Below are positions 1 through 11,821 of a DNA stretch of 64,000 bases, piece by piece; the first letter of the stretch is position 1; each line of letters opens with the position of its first letter. The DNA is from Adiantum capillus-veneris. Lineage: Eukaryota > Streptophyta > Polypodiopsida > Polypodiales > Pteridaceae. The position numbers and the translations under genes are program-made. Where the stretch lies: the NCBI GenBank assembly GCA_014529385.2, contig CM043962.1, positions 49,568,098-49,632,097 of the forward strand. Direction: 5' to 3'. The notes beneath the pieces are model-generated. The model had not been told where the DNA came from, did not search any database, and saw only the letters and a program-made list of their open reading frames with translations.

Positions 1-3000
1 TTATAAAAATGAAAACGGAACATTAATTTGTTGTTTATAGAGTTTGTACGCTGAAAAAAATGATGCTTCAGAATATTTCTCTTGTTGTTAGCCAGTTCTG
101 ATGAATGCTCATCTCGTGTGTGTGTGTGTGTGTGTGTTGATTAATGTAGGGAAGACCCCAAAGTGGTTGCGATGCATGCCAAAGAGTGCTCACTCTTCCC
201 TGAGTAGCGAGCGGCAAAAAGCTTCAACCCTTTAAATAGAAAACTAGTTGTGTAGGCTATTTCCCTCTACAATCTAGATATGTAGGTGAGCCCAAAACAA
301 AAGTGAGACATAAGCATTACACCCCCATAACATCATGTTCAACACACTAGCCGTGTAGGTCAGCGACCCCCGACAATCACTAGTGGTGTAGGTAATCTTA
401 TTCTCTAAGGGTAGCTTCCATAGAAACATAACACATGAGTCCACAATATGCTTTCAACAATGCATCAAGCAGTCTTTTCCAGACATCAAACAAGAGGTCT
501 CTATCATCCAAACAACCACAACCAGCAATCATAAACCAAATCAATTCATTGCAACCAAACAGAATTTGGCAGCATAACGGCAACACAATTCTAGCCATAA
601 ACCATATCACAAGCCATCAGAACACAACCAAGCAAGGGATGTCTCATCTTACAACCATAACCATAACCATGTGGGGAATTCATCCTCTCACAACCATAAC
701 CATATCCAATCTTGAAACAAGTCTCCTACACTTGGGAATTTAGCCATTCCATTGGAAGAAAACCCTCTTCCTTTATCAATCACTTCTCATATCCTTTTAC
801 ATACACCATAACAATCCAACCAGCAAATAAGAATCATCTAAATTCACCCCCTTAACACTTGGAAACTCAAGGAAATCACATGACTTCACCATACATCTGC
901 GACTATGCATATGAGACCATAAAACAAGGTTGAGCCATGCAAGACTATGCATATACAAGCTTCTTTATGTATTCTTGCCAGTCCAACCAGTGAGTTAAAA
1001 ACACCTCAAATCCACAAATAAACAAACCAAAAGCCCATGCAAGTACATACCCATATTCTGTACTCATGGCTCTCTTGAAACATCGAAACTATATCATTAT
1101 ATGTAAGACTATGCATCTAGACAACATTTCCATGCATCACCATTAGTATGACCAGAGAGTTAACATGATTCTAATTCATCCAGAATAAGTGCAATGAACT
1201 CTTATATGATACATGCCTTCGAGGTTTACCCATAGCCCATACTGTGAGGTTGAAACTAAGTCACTTCTAGGTCAAACTATGCAATTACACATCCAACAAT
1301 GTTCATCATGACCATCCCATAATATGCACATGCAATCACATCATCAAATCAATCTTTTTCCATGAGACAAATAGCTCGACTCACACACCATCATGCACCA
1401 TAAGCTATGCCATCATGCATGAGATTCAAACATGCAAAAAAATAACTTTTATCTTTCTGTGAGCTTAATGAAAATGCACATACAAATCCTTTAGACATTA
1501 GACCCAATATTGAACCTTGAGTCTATAACAAGGATAATTACTTTACCACATCACAAAGGTCAACATATGATCCCCTCACTTGATATGATAGTAAACATAT
1601 GCCTTTTCAACCACAGATTGAAATAAGAGAGAGCATCATCAACCATAAACTAAATCAATAATTTATCATGATCAAATAAGTGCAATCAAGTTTTATAATC
1701 ATGCAACATAACATATATCATCCTTGCATTCAACTTGTAAATCCGTATGTTTGCCCCTCCTTGGTAACCCCCCTATATAGTAGGCAATTTTGTACATGCG
1801 TACTCAAATAAAACGAGATTAAGACATCACAAGAGTAATCTAAATTGACCAATCATCAAGTTTAAACATTCTTGAAAAGTGAATAAGAGGTCACAGTAAT
1901 CCGGCATCCACGTATGGTAGCTCTCCTTTGAGATGTGACCTAAAAATTGAGGCTAAGTATAAAAAACAGCAAGCGAGTAATTTGATTGTAGCGTCATATA
2001 TGAGTGGAATTTGAACATGACTCACATGGAAATAAAGGTTTTAATTAATGTGCTCTACAAGTGATGTGAAGAGTTTAGACTAATTCTCTACCGTATGTGA
2101 GATATACACGCTCAAAAACTACACAACCATAAGATGGAAAGAAGAGTAGATGACGTATACTTGCACATAGATGATGATATTGCTAGTAGAGTAATTTGAA
2201 TTGTGTAGGGCGTTCCGGCACCATCAATTAACCATGCTACAAGTACATAGATGAGAATAGAGAGTGATAAAATAGTCATCCTCTTCACGGAGAGAGAGAG
2301 AGAGTAGAAGGATAGAGAAAATCATGAGAATAGAGACAGAGCAAGAATCTTACTATAGCTTTGCTTACGTAGAGTTGATTGGTAAGGAGATGCTTGCGTT
2401 GTTGCAAAGAAGTGGAGTAGAGATTATGACAAAGAGATCACTGTTCCGGTCACGAAGGTGAAGGTGATAGCTATGGAGAAGCTATGCCTTCAAGAGAGAG
2501 GGAGAGAGAACACCCTCCACGTAGATCATGATGAAAACGGCTATAGAGAGCTTGGGAGTGGAGAGAAACTCATGCAAGAGCTTTGGCTGAATTGGATCTG
2601 CATGGGTTGTGTGTGTGGGGTGTGGGCTTGGGTATATATAGAGGCCCAATGCCCCCCAAAAAATCCTACGCTATTTTTTGGGTGATTTGTGCTTTTCAAT
2701 GGCCCAAAACACACACACACACACTCTCATCCAAATGCCTTTCCAAGTTTTACTCACGTCCTCCACTGCTTTTAGCCATGCTAACTCAACTTTAACTAAT
2801 CCTTCTTGGTCTAATGCTGATTTGATTAATAATTCCCCCTAACCTATGGTCTAGAGTATTAATTTAATCTCTCGGCCATTTAAAATTTCCATCCCGACAA
2901 TTTTAACAGAGCTTGATAACTGTTCCAGACACTCTCGATATACATTTAATGGTCTGTAAAATCCTAGAACATGGTATTTAATTTAAATAAAATGATAAAA

Positions 3001-4735
3001 AAATTTACCAAGCTCGGTTGATTCCCGCATCATGTGCGCTTTCACCGAGGTGCCTGTTTGATGCCTGCTTCTAATAAAAATAGGCCGAAAATTTCTTTTT
3101 TGTAATAAATAACGAACCTAACGATCATTGAGATGATAAGTAATAATCAAAATAACTCTAACTAAGACGATTGAGTCCTGAAAGCATGCAACTTTGTCCA
3201 AAAAACACAAAAAAGCAAAAAAAAATATAAAAAGCATAAAAAAGAAACTTTTACAAGATTTGGCCCATGGCTTCAGGGGAACCTAGGGATTGTCTTTTGG
3301 ACATCCGAACAAGCAAAGTAAACCATATAAATAAGACAGAACACAACCTATGGCTCATTTAATTGCATTTCCAAAATACCCAAAAATCAGGGATCTTATA
3401 GTTACTTCCTCCACTATTCCCAACCCTATATAATGTCAATATGGAAAAGGTAAGTGCAAAATCTAAGGTTGTTAGAATTCTAGGAGGATACAAGTTTGCC
3501 AAAGATTGCATGTCTCTTACTAATGGAAAGACATTCTAGTATAGTATATTCTACAATGTCTACATTAATATTACCAAGCTACATTAGGTAATGGTACATT
3601 ATTATGGAATAATATAGGGAGCCTTGATAGTAAACTAATTTTTACTTCAAGCTAGATGAATATCAAGTGGTGAAGAAACAATGCCTTCAAAGAGTAAGCA
3701 TTGCATTGATGAACATAGCTCTCTAGGGTGTTGTAATCGAGCCACAAACTAGGGATGCACCCAAAGTAACTGCTAACAACCAACCAAAGCAGGATCAAGA
3801 ATACTATGGTGTCCAATCAGAGAAAAATATATGGTGGTTGGTTGCATTTACAATGCCACATGAGTTTCACGATATTTTGGCATGGTTTTGAAATATACCA
3901 ACATGCCAGTAACTAAATATCAACTAAATAATGGTCCAAAGGTGATGTGCAAGAGATTACGAGTTTCCAAGTTGAGTGATACATGTCAAGTAATCTAAAA
4001 ATGCTTAAGTGCATGTTTGGTTGTAAACTAGGTGCAAACATCATGCATCCTTGTCTTTATTGTTTGCACAATAGACTTGAAGTTGGTGCATCAATGGAAG
4101 GTGAAAAGGCTAGCAAAGCTCAACAAGACAAAAGATAATCTACGAGTGGACCAAAGAGGCCAAAGGGCAAAGGACCAGTTGAAGCTGGAGCCAAAAAAGG
4201 TAGAGGGAAGTACAAAAAGGTAGCAACAAAGCATGTTGAAGTTGCCGCCAAAAAAGCTATAGGGAAGTCCAAACTCTTGAGTCACACCTACTCCAAAACA
4301 TAGTAGAGTGGGTGCCTATTTACACATTGTTAGTAGTAGTTAGTGCTTAGTAATCACTATAAAAGGTTAGCATTACAATGTACACATAGGTGAGATTTGA
4401 GAATGATTGAGAGGGTGGTCGAGTAAGAGGGTTGAAGAGTTGGGAAGATCCTTTGTGTGGTTGAAAAGTTGAAGCATGTGTCTAGATGTCCAAATTGACC
4501 ACCGTTCTCTTTCTTGCATTCTTCTATAGGCCACAAAGATTGATTAAGGTGATAAACATGGGGGATTTTGTGGATGAAAAGCCCATAATTATAAAGGTCA
4601 ACATGATGCATAAAGACTGAATTTTTATGTAGCTTGAAATTTGGGAAGTTGAATTAGTAACTTAGAAGTGGTAACGAGAGAAATGGAGATGGTGTATGGG
4701 TGTAGAGAAAATATGAGAGCAATGTAGATGAAAGG
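1..4735. other. AT-rich DNA, no recognisable gene
   Basis: I see no open frame with a recognisable protein motif on either strand. All frames are short (under about 105 codons) and lack family signatures. Visible items are a (GT)11 run at 116-137, short copies of a CCATAA hexamer near 650-705, (GA)8 at about 2289-2306 and an (AC)n run near 2707-2724. The block is probably old transposable-element or intergenic DNA, but I cannot name a family. Confidence 0.5.
116..137. repeat. (GT)11 microsatellite
   Basis: An uninterrupted run of eleven GT dinucleotides is read directly in the sequence. Confidence 0.95.
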
Positions 4736-4740
4736 GGAGG
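4736..4740. repeat. Target-site duplication, lower copy (GGAGG)
   Basis: GGAGG immediately precedes the lower LTR and is repeated at 13410-13414 immediately after the upper LTR. A perfect 5-bp duplication is the standard signature of Ty3/gypsy integration, so both element ends are fixed to the base. Confidence 0.95.
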
Positions 4741-6346
4741 TGTAATGGAATTTGCCTATTCAATTTGAGAGTAGCAGAGTTTAATGAGAGTACTTTCAAG
4801 AAATGATTTTGTGAGCATAGCGGGTAGACATAATTGAAGATAGCAACATAATTATAGCAATTAGTTAACTTGGCATAGACAATACTTTTGCAAGAGAGAG
4901 AATTTAGAGAACATGACAACAATTGAGGACCGGATTTATGTGGAGCCGGTCCCCCCCTCCAATAGGCATTTGTATTATGATTTATCCCATAAAGAGAGAC
5001 TTGTTACAATACATTCTTTGTGTTCCTTGTGACCTAGGTGAAGCAATGAAGATGGAAAGCTTCATGCATCACCATCATAGCATAAAATAAACTTGAAGAA
5101 AGCTTTAACTATACCAAGCCTCAGTCCCAAGACCTCAAACACCTTCGAAGGTGGAGAGAGCTAGCAGGGAATGAGGGTAGGGAAGAGGAAGAAGAAACAT
5201 TTCGTAGGAGAAAGAATTAGTTCCTCACTTATCATACTCTTGTTGCTAGCATACATAATAGCATAGTAATGAAGAAGAAGGAGATGGCAAGCTTAAGCAT
5301 TGAAGCATGGCTCTTGGTTGGATTTGCACTCCATAGCCAAGAGTGTTGGTGTAGGCTCTCAACCTTTACTTGCTTGGAGAGGGAGCTCTTCCACTTTGCA
5401 TAGCACACAATGAGAGTGCTTGTGAGTGTGTGTGGGTGAGTATACCCCCTAAGCACCCCATAGCTTGCTTGGGTCGACCCCCCCTTGTAGCTCATGCTTG
5501 AAGCTCATTGAACCCCTCTAGGCCTAGCCAATCACAAGCAAAAGCCATTACAAGCAACAGGGATAGCCTTGGGACAAGTGTCCCCCTTTCCCCTTTGAGA
5601 GAGAGGACTTGATAAATGCAAAAAAAAAAAGATAATTCAAGTAATTTATCATTGGACCCCTTTGAAGCCTAGCCAATAGGCTTCAAGCAACACATGAAGG
5701 TAACATGGGTAGGGACCTGACATGTGTCCTTGCTGCCTCTTCAAGCTGGGGCTTCCCTTGTGAGTGTGAGTGTGTGTTCTCTCTCTAATCCCTAGGAAAA
5801 GGGCTCGCCCCCCCTCTTGTAGGGATGCTTTTGACTTTAGGATCTCAAGCACCTTAGTCATCAAGCATGACAAAGCACTTGGACTAGGGGGTATTCCCAC
5901 AAGCATCTCAGGCAAGCATGTCAAGGCACCTCAAGCACCTTAATCAAGCGGCAAGTCAAGCACCTCAAGCATGGAGTAAGTCAAGCACCTCAAGCAGGAC
6001 AAACACCTCAAGCACGACAAGGACCTCAAGTAGGTCAAGCACCTCGAGCTTGGGCCGGGTTCCCACCTCAAGCTCAACCCTAGCTTACCTAAGGTGAAAG
6101 GACTTTTACACACATTATTGGAGGTCTTCAATGAAGCTAACCCTAAGGTCTTATGTTCCATTGGTTAGCCTTGCTCTTGATAGACCATCTCCCATTTGGG
6201 CCCCTGTACTATTGGCCCCGTGTTGAGATAGATCTATAAGCACATATCTATATCTTAACACTTGTTCCCATTTATTCTCCCACATTAAGTGATCAATTTA
6301 ATATGAGAAAATCATTTGGGTTGGTTAGATATTAGATTTTATGACA
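4741..6346 (-). repeat. 3' LTR of the gypsy element
   Basis: The 1606-bp repeat matches 11822-13409. On the minus strand it starts TGTCATAAAA and ends CCATTACA, giving the canonical TG...CA ends. It carries a minisatellite of CAAGCACCT-type units near 5928-6055. That array is about 18 bp longer than in the other LTR, which accounts for the length difference. Confidence 0.95.
5928..6055. repeat. Minisatellite of AAGCACCTC-type units inside the LTR
   Basis: Irregular tandem copies of a unit around caagcacctcaag run across this stretch. The matching array in the other LTR (about 12991-13118) has fewer units, so the array changed length after insertion or during reverse transcription. Confidence 0.8.
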
Positions 6347-6359
6347 TTACCTCTCTCTT
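6347..6359 (-). other. Polypurine tract
   Basis: On the minus strand AAGAGAGAGGTAA lies directly against the start of the 3' LTR, the place where plus-strand DNA synthesis is primed in LTR retrotransposons. Assigned by position and composition. Confidence 0.75.
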
Positions 6360-6708
6360 GAAATCATTGTCGTCCTCGACTATGAGGTAGAAGAGATAAA
6401 GCCTTAGTCATTAGTCAATCGTACTTAGCGGGTAGAGGATCCCTTTTTCTTACCCTACGACATCTTTCCAAGATGGATGACTAATCCATTTGGTGCTTGG
6501 GAGACATAGCTGCCGCAAGCATGTCTGCTCTTTAGTCCATTTCATTCTCCCAAAGTAGAGTGACAAATTCTACTTGGTGTTTGAGAGACGTCGTCATCAC
6601 AAACATGATTCTAAGCATGCATACTAGTTAAATTTGTGCACAATTAAAAAGAGGATTAGTCTTATAAGACAAAAACATGAGTCATTTAAAAGAGAGTTGT
6701 ACATTTGC

Positions 6709-7179
6709 TTACTCTAATGTAGCATTGTAAGCATTGACAAGGTTCATACTATCCTTAAGTTGTACTCCTTGCATCCATTTAGCATCTTCAAAAGGATAAT
6801 TTTTGAACTTAATAAGATACCGTAGGATTATCTTACCATGTCGTAGTACCTTGTCTTCATGCCGAAGGACAGCTTCGGGTTGTAGCACCTCTTCTTGGTC
6901 TTCAACTTCGGGAGGGTCTTCAATAATTGGTTCAATTTGTGGCTCTCCTTTGTAGGGCTTAAGTAGGCTTACATGAAAGGCATTGTGTATAAGCCAATGG
7001 TTGGGCAACTTGAGTTGATAAGCCGTCTCATTGATAGGCTTCAAGATTTGGAAAGGACCATAGTATCCTTTTGCTAGTTTAGCATAATACTTTTGATGAT
7101 CCACAGGATTTTTGCCCGTCGTTTGTCTTAATCGAGCCTTAGGAAACTTGAGTAAGACGCAATCATTTTCTTTGAACAT
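6709..7179 (-). pseudogene. Integrase C-terminal region with chromodomain-like tail
   Basis: This 156-codon frame is the last part of the pol polyprotein. Its N-terminal half matches the conserved post-core integrase region of chromoviruses, with DCVLLKFPKARL, a YYGPFQILKPI block and HNAFHVSLLKPY. The end has a chromodomain-like stretch (YLIKFKNYPFEDAKW) that corresponds to the usual LVKWKGY...W box, with K and N replacing W and G. In chromoviruses this tail binds chromatin marks and guides integration. It lies in a different frame from the integrase core just upstream and starts at the core's stop codon, so one frameshift separates them. Family assignment is firm. Whether this tail still binds methylated histone is doubtful, because one of the usual aromatic positions is changed. 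Confidence 0.9.
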
Positions 7180-7772
7180 TAAGCCTCCCTAATCTTTTGA
7201 AAAGATTCTTGTAGGTCACGGCTATATTCATCGGCGGCGAAGATCTTCCCATGTACTTTGAGTAGCAAGGGACTTTTAGGTCTTCCCTCTATGATCTCGA
7301 AAGGTGCTTTCCCCGTAGAAGTATGTATAGTATTATTGTAGGCATACTCTACTAGAGGTAAATACTTTTCCCATTGTGAGCGTTGATCTACTTCGGTAAC
7401 ATAAGTCTTGAGTAGATCGAGTATCGTAAGATTGGCTATCTCACTTTGGCCATCCGTTTGTGGGTGATAGGCCGAAGAGAAATTCAATCTTCTTCCTAGA
7501 TTTTCAAAGAGACCCCTCCAGAAATTACTGGTCATTCTCGGATCTCTATCTGACACGATGGATGTGGGTAATCCATGGTGCTTGAAAATCTGAGATATGA
7601 AGAGAGTTGCCATTTGATGTGCCTTAATAGTCTTTTTGACAGGAATAAAATGTGCTTGTTTGCTAAACCTGTCGACTATTGTCCATATTCCTGTATTCCC
7701 ATGGATAGACTTGGGTAATCCAAAGATGAAATCCATGGATATACTCTCCCATGGTGAATTTGGAATAGGCAA
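7179..7772 (-). pseudogene. Integrase catalytic core (DD35E)
   Basis: This part of pol cuts and joins element DNA into the host chromosome. The catalytic triad is visible: D14 in SMDFIFGLP, D75 in VSDRDPRM and E111 in DGQSEIAN, with 35 residues between D75 and E111 as expected for retroviral-type integrases. The HPQTDGQ signature is intact. The frame is continuous with the upstream zinc-binding part apart from a TAG stop just before it, and a frame change separates it from the chromodomain part downstream. The core itself looks intact. Confidence 0.93.
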
Positions 7773-7844
7773 TGGTTGGAGTAATCCAGGTTGCTTCCCT
7801 CTATCATACTTGGTCTTTTGGCATACTACACATTTTGAAACATA

Positions 7845-8246
7845 CTATTGTATGTCCACTTTCATGGTAGGCCAATAGAAATACGTCTCTACTCCTCGGA
7901 GAGTAGGTTGAATACCTCTATGCCCTGCATATGGACGAGCATGGGATTCATACATAACCTTCTCACGAAGGGAATGGGTAACACATAGCCTATTTCCGTG
8001 GAGAAGATAACCATCTTGCAAGGTGAATGGTTCCTCTTTCTTCCCCAAAGCAAGGGATGACCTTATGTCTCTAAAGTCAGCGTCAGTAGCATACTCATCT
8101 ATCATAGAGGATAGATCATTGTGAGTAGCTATAGACACCGCATTAACTTTTGGTCGTCGTGAAAGTGCATCGGCAACTTGTTTGTGCTTACCAGCTATGT
8201 GAGCAATATGGAAATTAAATTGCAAAAGAAAATTTGCCCACCTCAT
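7845..8246 (-). pseudogene. RNase H end and integrase HHCC zinc-binding domain
   Basis: These 133 codons continue the RT-RNase H frame after a single in-frame TAA. They carry the last RNase H acidic residue (D26 in VADALSRR) and the integrase N-terminal zinc domain (H102 and H109 in HARPYAGHRG). The CxxC half (CVVC) lies just past the TAG that ends this frame, in the same reading frame. The break is thus one nonsense codon between the His and Cys pairs. The domain order RNase H, HHCC, core is the Ty3/gypsy order. Confidence 0.9.
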
Positions 8247-9083
8247 TTATTTGTCGGAAAGCTTGGTTTGCGTCATGAAATACTTGAGACTTTGGTGGTC
8301 GGTTCGTAGGATAAATGGAGTCCCCAATAGATAGTGCTTCCATGTGTCTAGGGCATGTAGAACAGCTAAAAGCTCTTTCTCATAAATGCCCAAGACTCGT
8401 TCATCACTATTGAGCCTTCGGATCTCATATGCTATGGCATGCCCTTCTTGAAGCAAAACCGCTCCAAGGCAATCACCACACGCATCACATTGGACCTCAA
8501 ATGGCTTTGAGAGATCCGGAAGCACGAGGATTGGTTGGGAAGTAAGCTTCTCTTTGAGTTTTTCAAAAGCATTTTGCTCCTTAGCAGTCCATACAAACTT
8601 AACGTTCTTCTTTGTTAAGTCGTGTAGTGGTCCTGCTACTAGAGAGAATTTTGCTATGAAGCGTCTATAGTATGCACACATACCAATAAAGCTTCTTAGC
8701 TCATGTAGATTCCTTGGGTTAGGCCATGATTTTATTACCTCTAACTTTGATGGATCCATACGAATACCATCGTGAGAGATAATATGACCTAGATATTGAA
8801 TCTCTTGAAGGAAGAATTCACTTTTCTTTTGGTTGAGAAAAAGTTTGTTCTCCCTCAAGGCTTGAAAAATCACTTGGAGATGTTGCTTATGTTCCTCCAA
8901 AGACCTGGAGTAGATGATGATATCATCAAAGAACACTCCAGTGAATTTACGATATGGTCTAAAAATTTTCTCCATGAGACGATTGAAAGTAGCTGGTGCA
9001 TTAGTCAAGCCAAAAGGCATGAATAGATATTCATAAAGACCAAATGTTGTGCGAAACGCGGTCTTTAGGATATCTTCATCCAC
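8247..9083 (-). pseudogene. Reverse transcriptase (palm/thumb) and RNase H
   Basis: This is the central part of pol, which copies element RNA into DNA. The conserved MPFGLTNAPATF block is at about 22-33 and the catalytic pair D53-D54 in VFFDDIIIYS (the YxDD motif, here FFDD). RNase H follows, with D200 in QCDACGD, E237 in YEKELLAV and D262 in RTDHQSL. The start of the RT domain is in the preceding frame (9151-10770). About 23 bp are missing between the two compared with the related copy at 62.8 kb, which shifts the frame. A TAA ends the frame in a place where related proteins read on (KLSDK then MRWANF). A once-intact polyprotein now has two lesions here. Confidence 0.95.
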
Positions 9084-9150
9084 TATCCTTATTTGATGAT
9101 AGCCACTCTTAAGGTCAATCCTACTGAAGTAGGTAGAGCCTTGTAGCTTA

Positions 9151-10770
9151 TCAAACAGATCTGTTTTTGATAGTGATATGGTTTAGTGCTCGATAGTCCA
9201 CACACATATGGTATGTACCATCTTTCTTTTGCACTAAAAGGACTGGAGAACAAAAGGGAGAGGAACTAGGCCTCACCATCCCTTTGTCTACCAATTCTTG
9301 TACTTGCCTCATAATCTCCTCTTGTTGAGCTTGTGAGACTCGATAAGGAGGTTTGTTAGGCGGCGAGCTTCCTAGAAGGAGCTCAATACGATGGTCATCA
9401 TCCCCTCGTTTTGGAGGTAGGTCCATAGGGATATCATCGATGAACACATCTTGGAATCCTTTTAGAAAAGTAGACAAGTCTAACTCTTCTTGATTCCTAT
9501 CATTTACATTTGATGAAACATTATTAGCTTTTAGAGACTCTTTGACATAAATCATGTACGCAGAAACTGAGCTCTTCATTGATTTATCAAAAGAAAGAGG
9601 ATTTACAAGTGGAATAGTGCGACCACGCTCACTAGCATCTATATACATGTTCTTTCCCCTGTAGGTGAAGTAAATTATCCTTTCAGGGAACTTCATGTTG
9701 GCAGCCATGCGATCAAACCATGGTGCCCCTAGGATAACATCCTGATGTTGGAGAGGAGAGATGAAGAAGTCTTCTTTGTCGACATAGCTTTGGACATGAA
9801 GCCTCAACTTCCCAATCAAGGGAGTAACGGAGGCTTGTTGTCCCTTGAAAGCTGCATCAGCTGTTACTATATCTCCCATCTCAAAATCTTGAATGCCCAA
9901 CTTGGTGGCCAACTCTATTGATATGAAGTTGAGAGTAGAGCCAGGGTCAAACAAGATGAAGGCATCATGCTCTCTTACCTTTCCCCACACATAGGAAAGT
10001 GATGATCCTTTGCAATGACCATCCTCTTTTGGAGCTTCGATGGTGGAAGCCCTAGGAGTCTCATTGCGATTATTCTTCTTGGGGCAAGAACGATAGCCAT
10101 GTCCTTGCTCTCCACACTTGAAACACTTATGGTCCTTGCGAAAAGCTTCAAGCTCTTCATGAGAGAGTTTGTTTTTACCTTTGTAAACTCCCTTTTCCTT
10201 GGACAGATTGTTGTTGTTGTTGGAAGTGCCTTGGGAATTATTTTGAGCATTGGATTTCCCCTTTGCATCATTTTTATCTTTTTTTTCCATGGGCTTGACA
10301 TTACGTCTAGCCCCTTGATGGAAATTGATGCGTGAAGCAACCATGGTGTGGTGGATTACTTCGGTAATAGTACCGGGCTGTTGAGAGTTGATGTATTCGG
10401 CCATCTCTTCAGGTAATCCCGCACAGAATTGCTGTCTTTGTTTGGCAAAGTCTATCTTTTGAAAGACAGTAGCTTTGAGATGTAAATCCCAAAACTTGTC
10501 TACATACTTGTTGATAGACTCATGAGAGAGAAGCTTCAAGCCGCGCCATTCGGTAAGAACTTTATCTTTAGTATCACTTGGAAGAAATTGCTTCATGATG
10601 TAAACTCGTAAAGTTTTCCATGTCTTTGGGGCTTCTCCATTGCCACGAAGGCTAGCCCACCATTGACGAGTTGATTTTTGGAAGTGCATAGCTACATGGC
10701 GTAGCTTGGAGGACTCTGTGAAGCCCTCGTCCCCAAAGGCCGCATCAAATTGCTGGATGAAGGCCAACAC
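9151..10770 (-). pseudogene. gag capsid-nucleocapsid, aspartic protease and start of RT
   Basis: This 539-codon frame is the longest intact piece of the polyprotein. Residues 1-150 are capsid-like (retrotransposon gag, with QWWASLRG and WRGLKLLSHESINKYV). An Asn/Lys-rich linker follows, then a CCHC zinc knuckle at 216-229 (CFKCGEQGHGYRSC) that packages RNA. The aspartic protease is centred on D275 in LFDPGST, with P in place of the more usual T/S, a variant seen in plant gypsy proteases. The RT begins at about 470 (PPYRVSQAQQEEI, VRPSSSPFCSPVLLVQKKDG, VDYRALN) and is cut off by a frameshift after ITIKN. The frame is open upstream back to a TGA at 11044-11046, so the true gag starts further upstream. 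Confidence 0.95.
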
Positions 10771-11449
10771 TTTGTCGGTAGCACCAAAGGTGCCATCATA
10801 GGTGAGAAAAGAGATACTCTTTCCTCCCTCCTTGAACTTCTTTAGCTTTTGTGACCTTCGCCATGCAGGAAATGATTTGCGATGTCCTCCCCTCTTGTAT
10901 TCTCTAGGAGAATAGCCATAACTTTCATCGGAAGAGGAGGAAGGTGAAGAAGAAGGAGAAGGGGGTGACCTCTTCCTAGCCCTTTTCTTCCTTTGTTTCC
11001 TCTCTTGCCTTTCAGAGTGATGAGGAGAAGAACTATAGGTTGCTCATTTCCTCTTGGGAGGAGTAGGCGATCGTCTAGACCGCCGTCTTCGTGGAGCCAC
11101 ATCTTCAGAAGAACTTAAACTGTCATTGCTTTCTTTCTCTTTGGATTCCTCCTCTCGAATGGGAGAGTCTTCTTTTGGGGGTCTCTTCAAGAGACCTCCT
11201 AAGCTCTCTCTCCTCTGGGAGAGGAAGGGAAATTCCATAAGCACGAAGTTGTTGAGCAACTTCGGCTTGCAAAACAGGGTTGCCCATAGCTTGTTGCAAC
11301 CTAGTGACGAGATAATTCACAAACATGGGAGCATCATCATTAGCACATTCATGTGCAATATCAAAGCTATCAATGTTCATTCTACTCTCTTGATTATTGT
11401 CAGCCATGTTAACAAAATTTATGTTTATACTTAGTATATGCTTTGGCAA
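10771..11449 (-). pseudogene. gag N-terminal region, frameshifted
   Basis: This is the likely start of the gag-pol polyprotein. The first frame (from ATG at 11449 or an internal ATG in NMADNNQE) runs to 11123 and encodes an acidic stretch with FVNYLVTRLQQAM. A second frame (11259-11044) continues with a charged, Ser/Arg-rich segment (PRRRRSRRSPTPPKRK). It ends in TGA but is in register with the 10770 frame, so the Ser/Arg-rich region was once continuous with the capsid. A frameshift near 11220 and the TGA break the protein. The Ser/Arg-rich linker upstream of the capsid is not a standard domain that I can name. Confidence 0.75.
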
Positions 11450-11809
11450 TACAAAACCTTAGTTGCCACTCCTCTTAGCCTTTGAAAATCGGCTCTTAAG
11501 TATCTACACCCACGGCTCAAAGTGGTTAATTATAGAGAGTAGAGGAGTAGGTCTAACATAGCAGAGTTGCCAAGGGTTAGCTCCTTTCGGATTTCTTATG
11601 GCTCAATAATGGTAAAGCCGTAGGCAAGTCTAGAAAGACTCCATTATTAAGTCCAAAGCTCCCGAGGTGTGCACCATCCCCCACATAGTGGGCTCAACAA
11701 AACCGATAATAGATCCCAATTCCACTTACCCTATTATAATTAACAACATCAACCATTTATAGGCTACTTAAGGACCTCTCTTCTTAAGCAAGAAAAGAGA
11801 AACCAAATT
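11450..11809 (-). other. Untranslated leader of the gypsy element
   Basis: About 360 bp lie between the primer-binding site and gag. No reading frame or strong repeat is visible. It would hold the packaging signal of the element's RNA, judged by position only. Confidence 0.6.
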
Positions 11810-11820
11810 CTCTGATACCA
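11810..11820 (-). other. Primer-binding site (tRNA-iMet type)
   Basis: On the minus strand TGGTATCAGAG starts one base after the 5' LTR end. This is the usual complement of the 3' end of initiator methionine tRNA, which primes minus-strand DNA synthesis in most plant LTR retrotransposons. Confidence 0.92.
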
Positions 11821-11821
11821 A

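Noticed and set aside
4032-4223. Lys-rich 63-codon frame
   Set aside because: Short, no motif, no neighbouring coding piece in frame, and an overlapping frame of equal length on the other strand.
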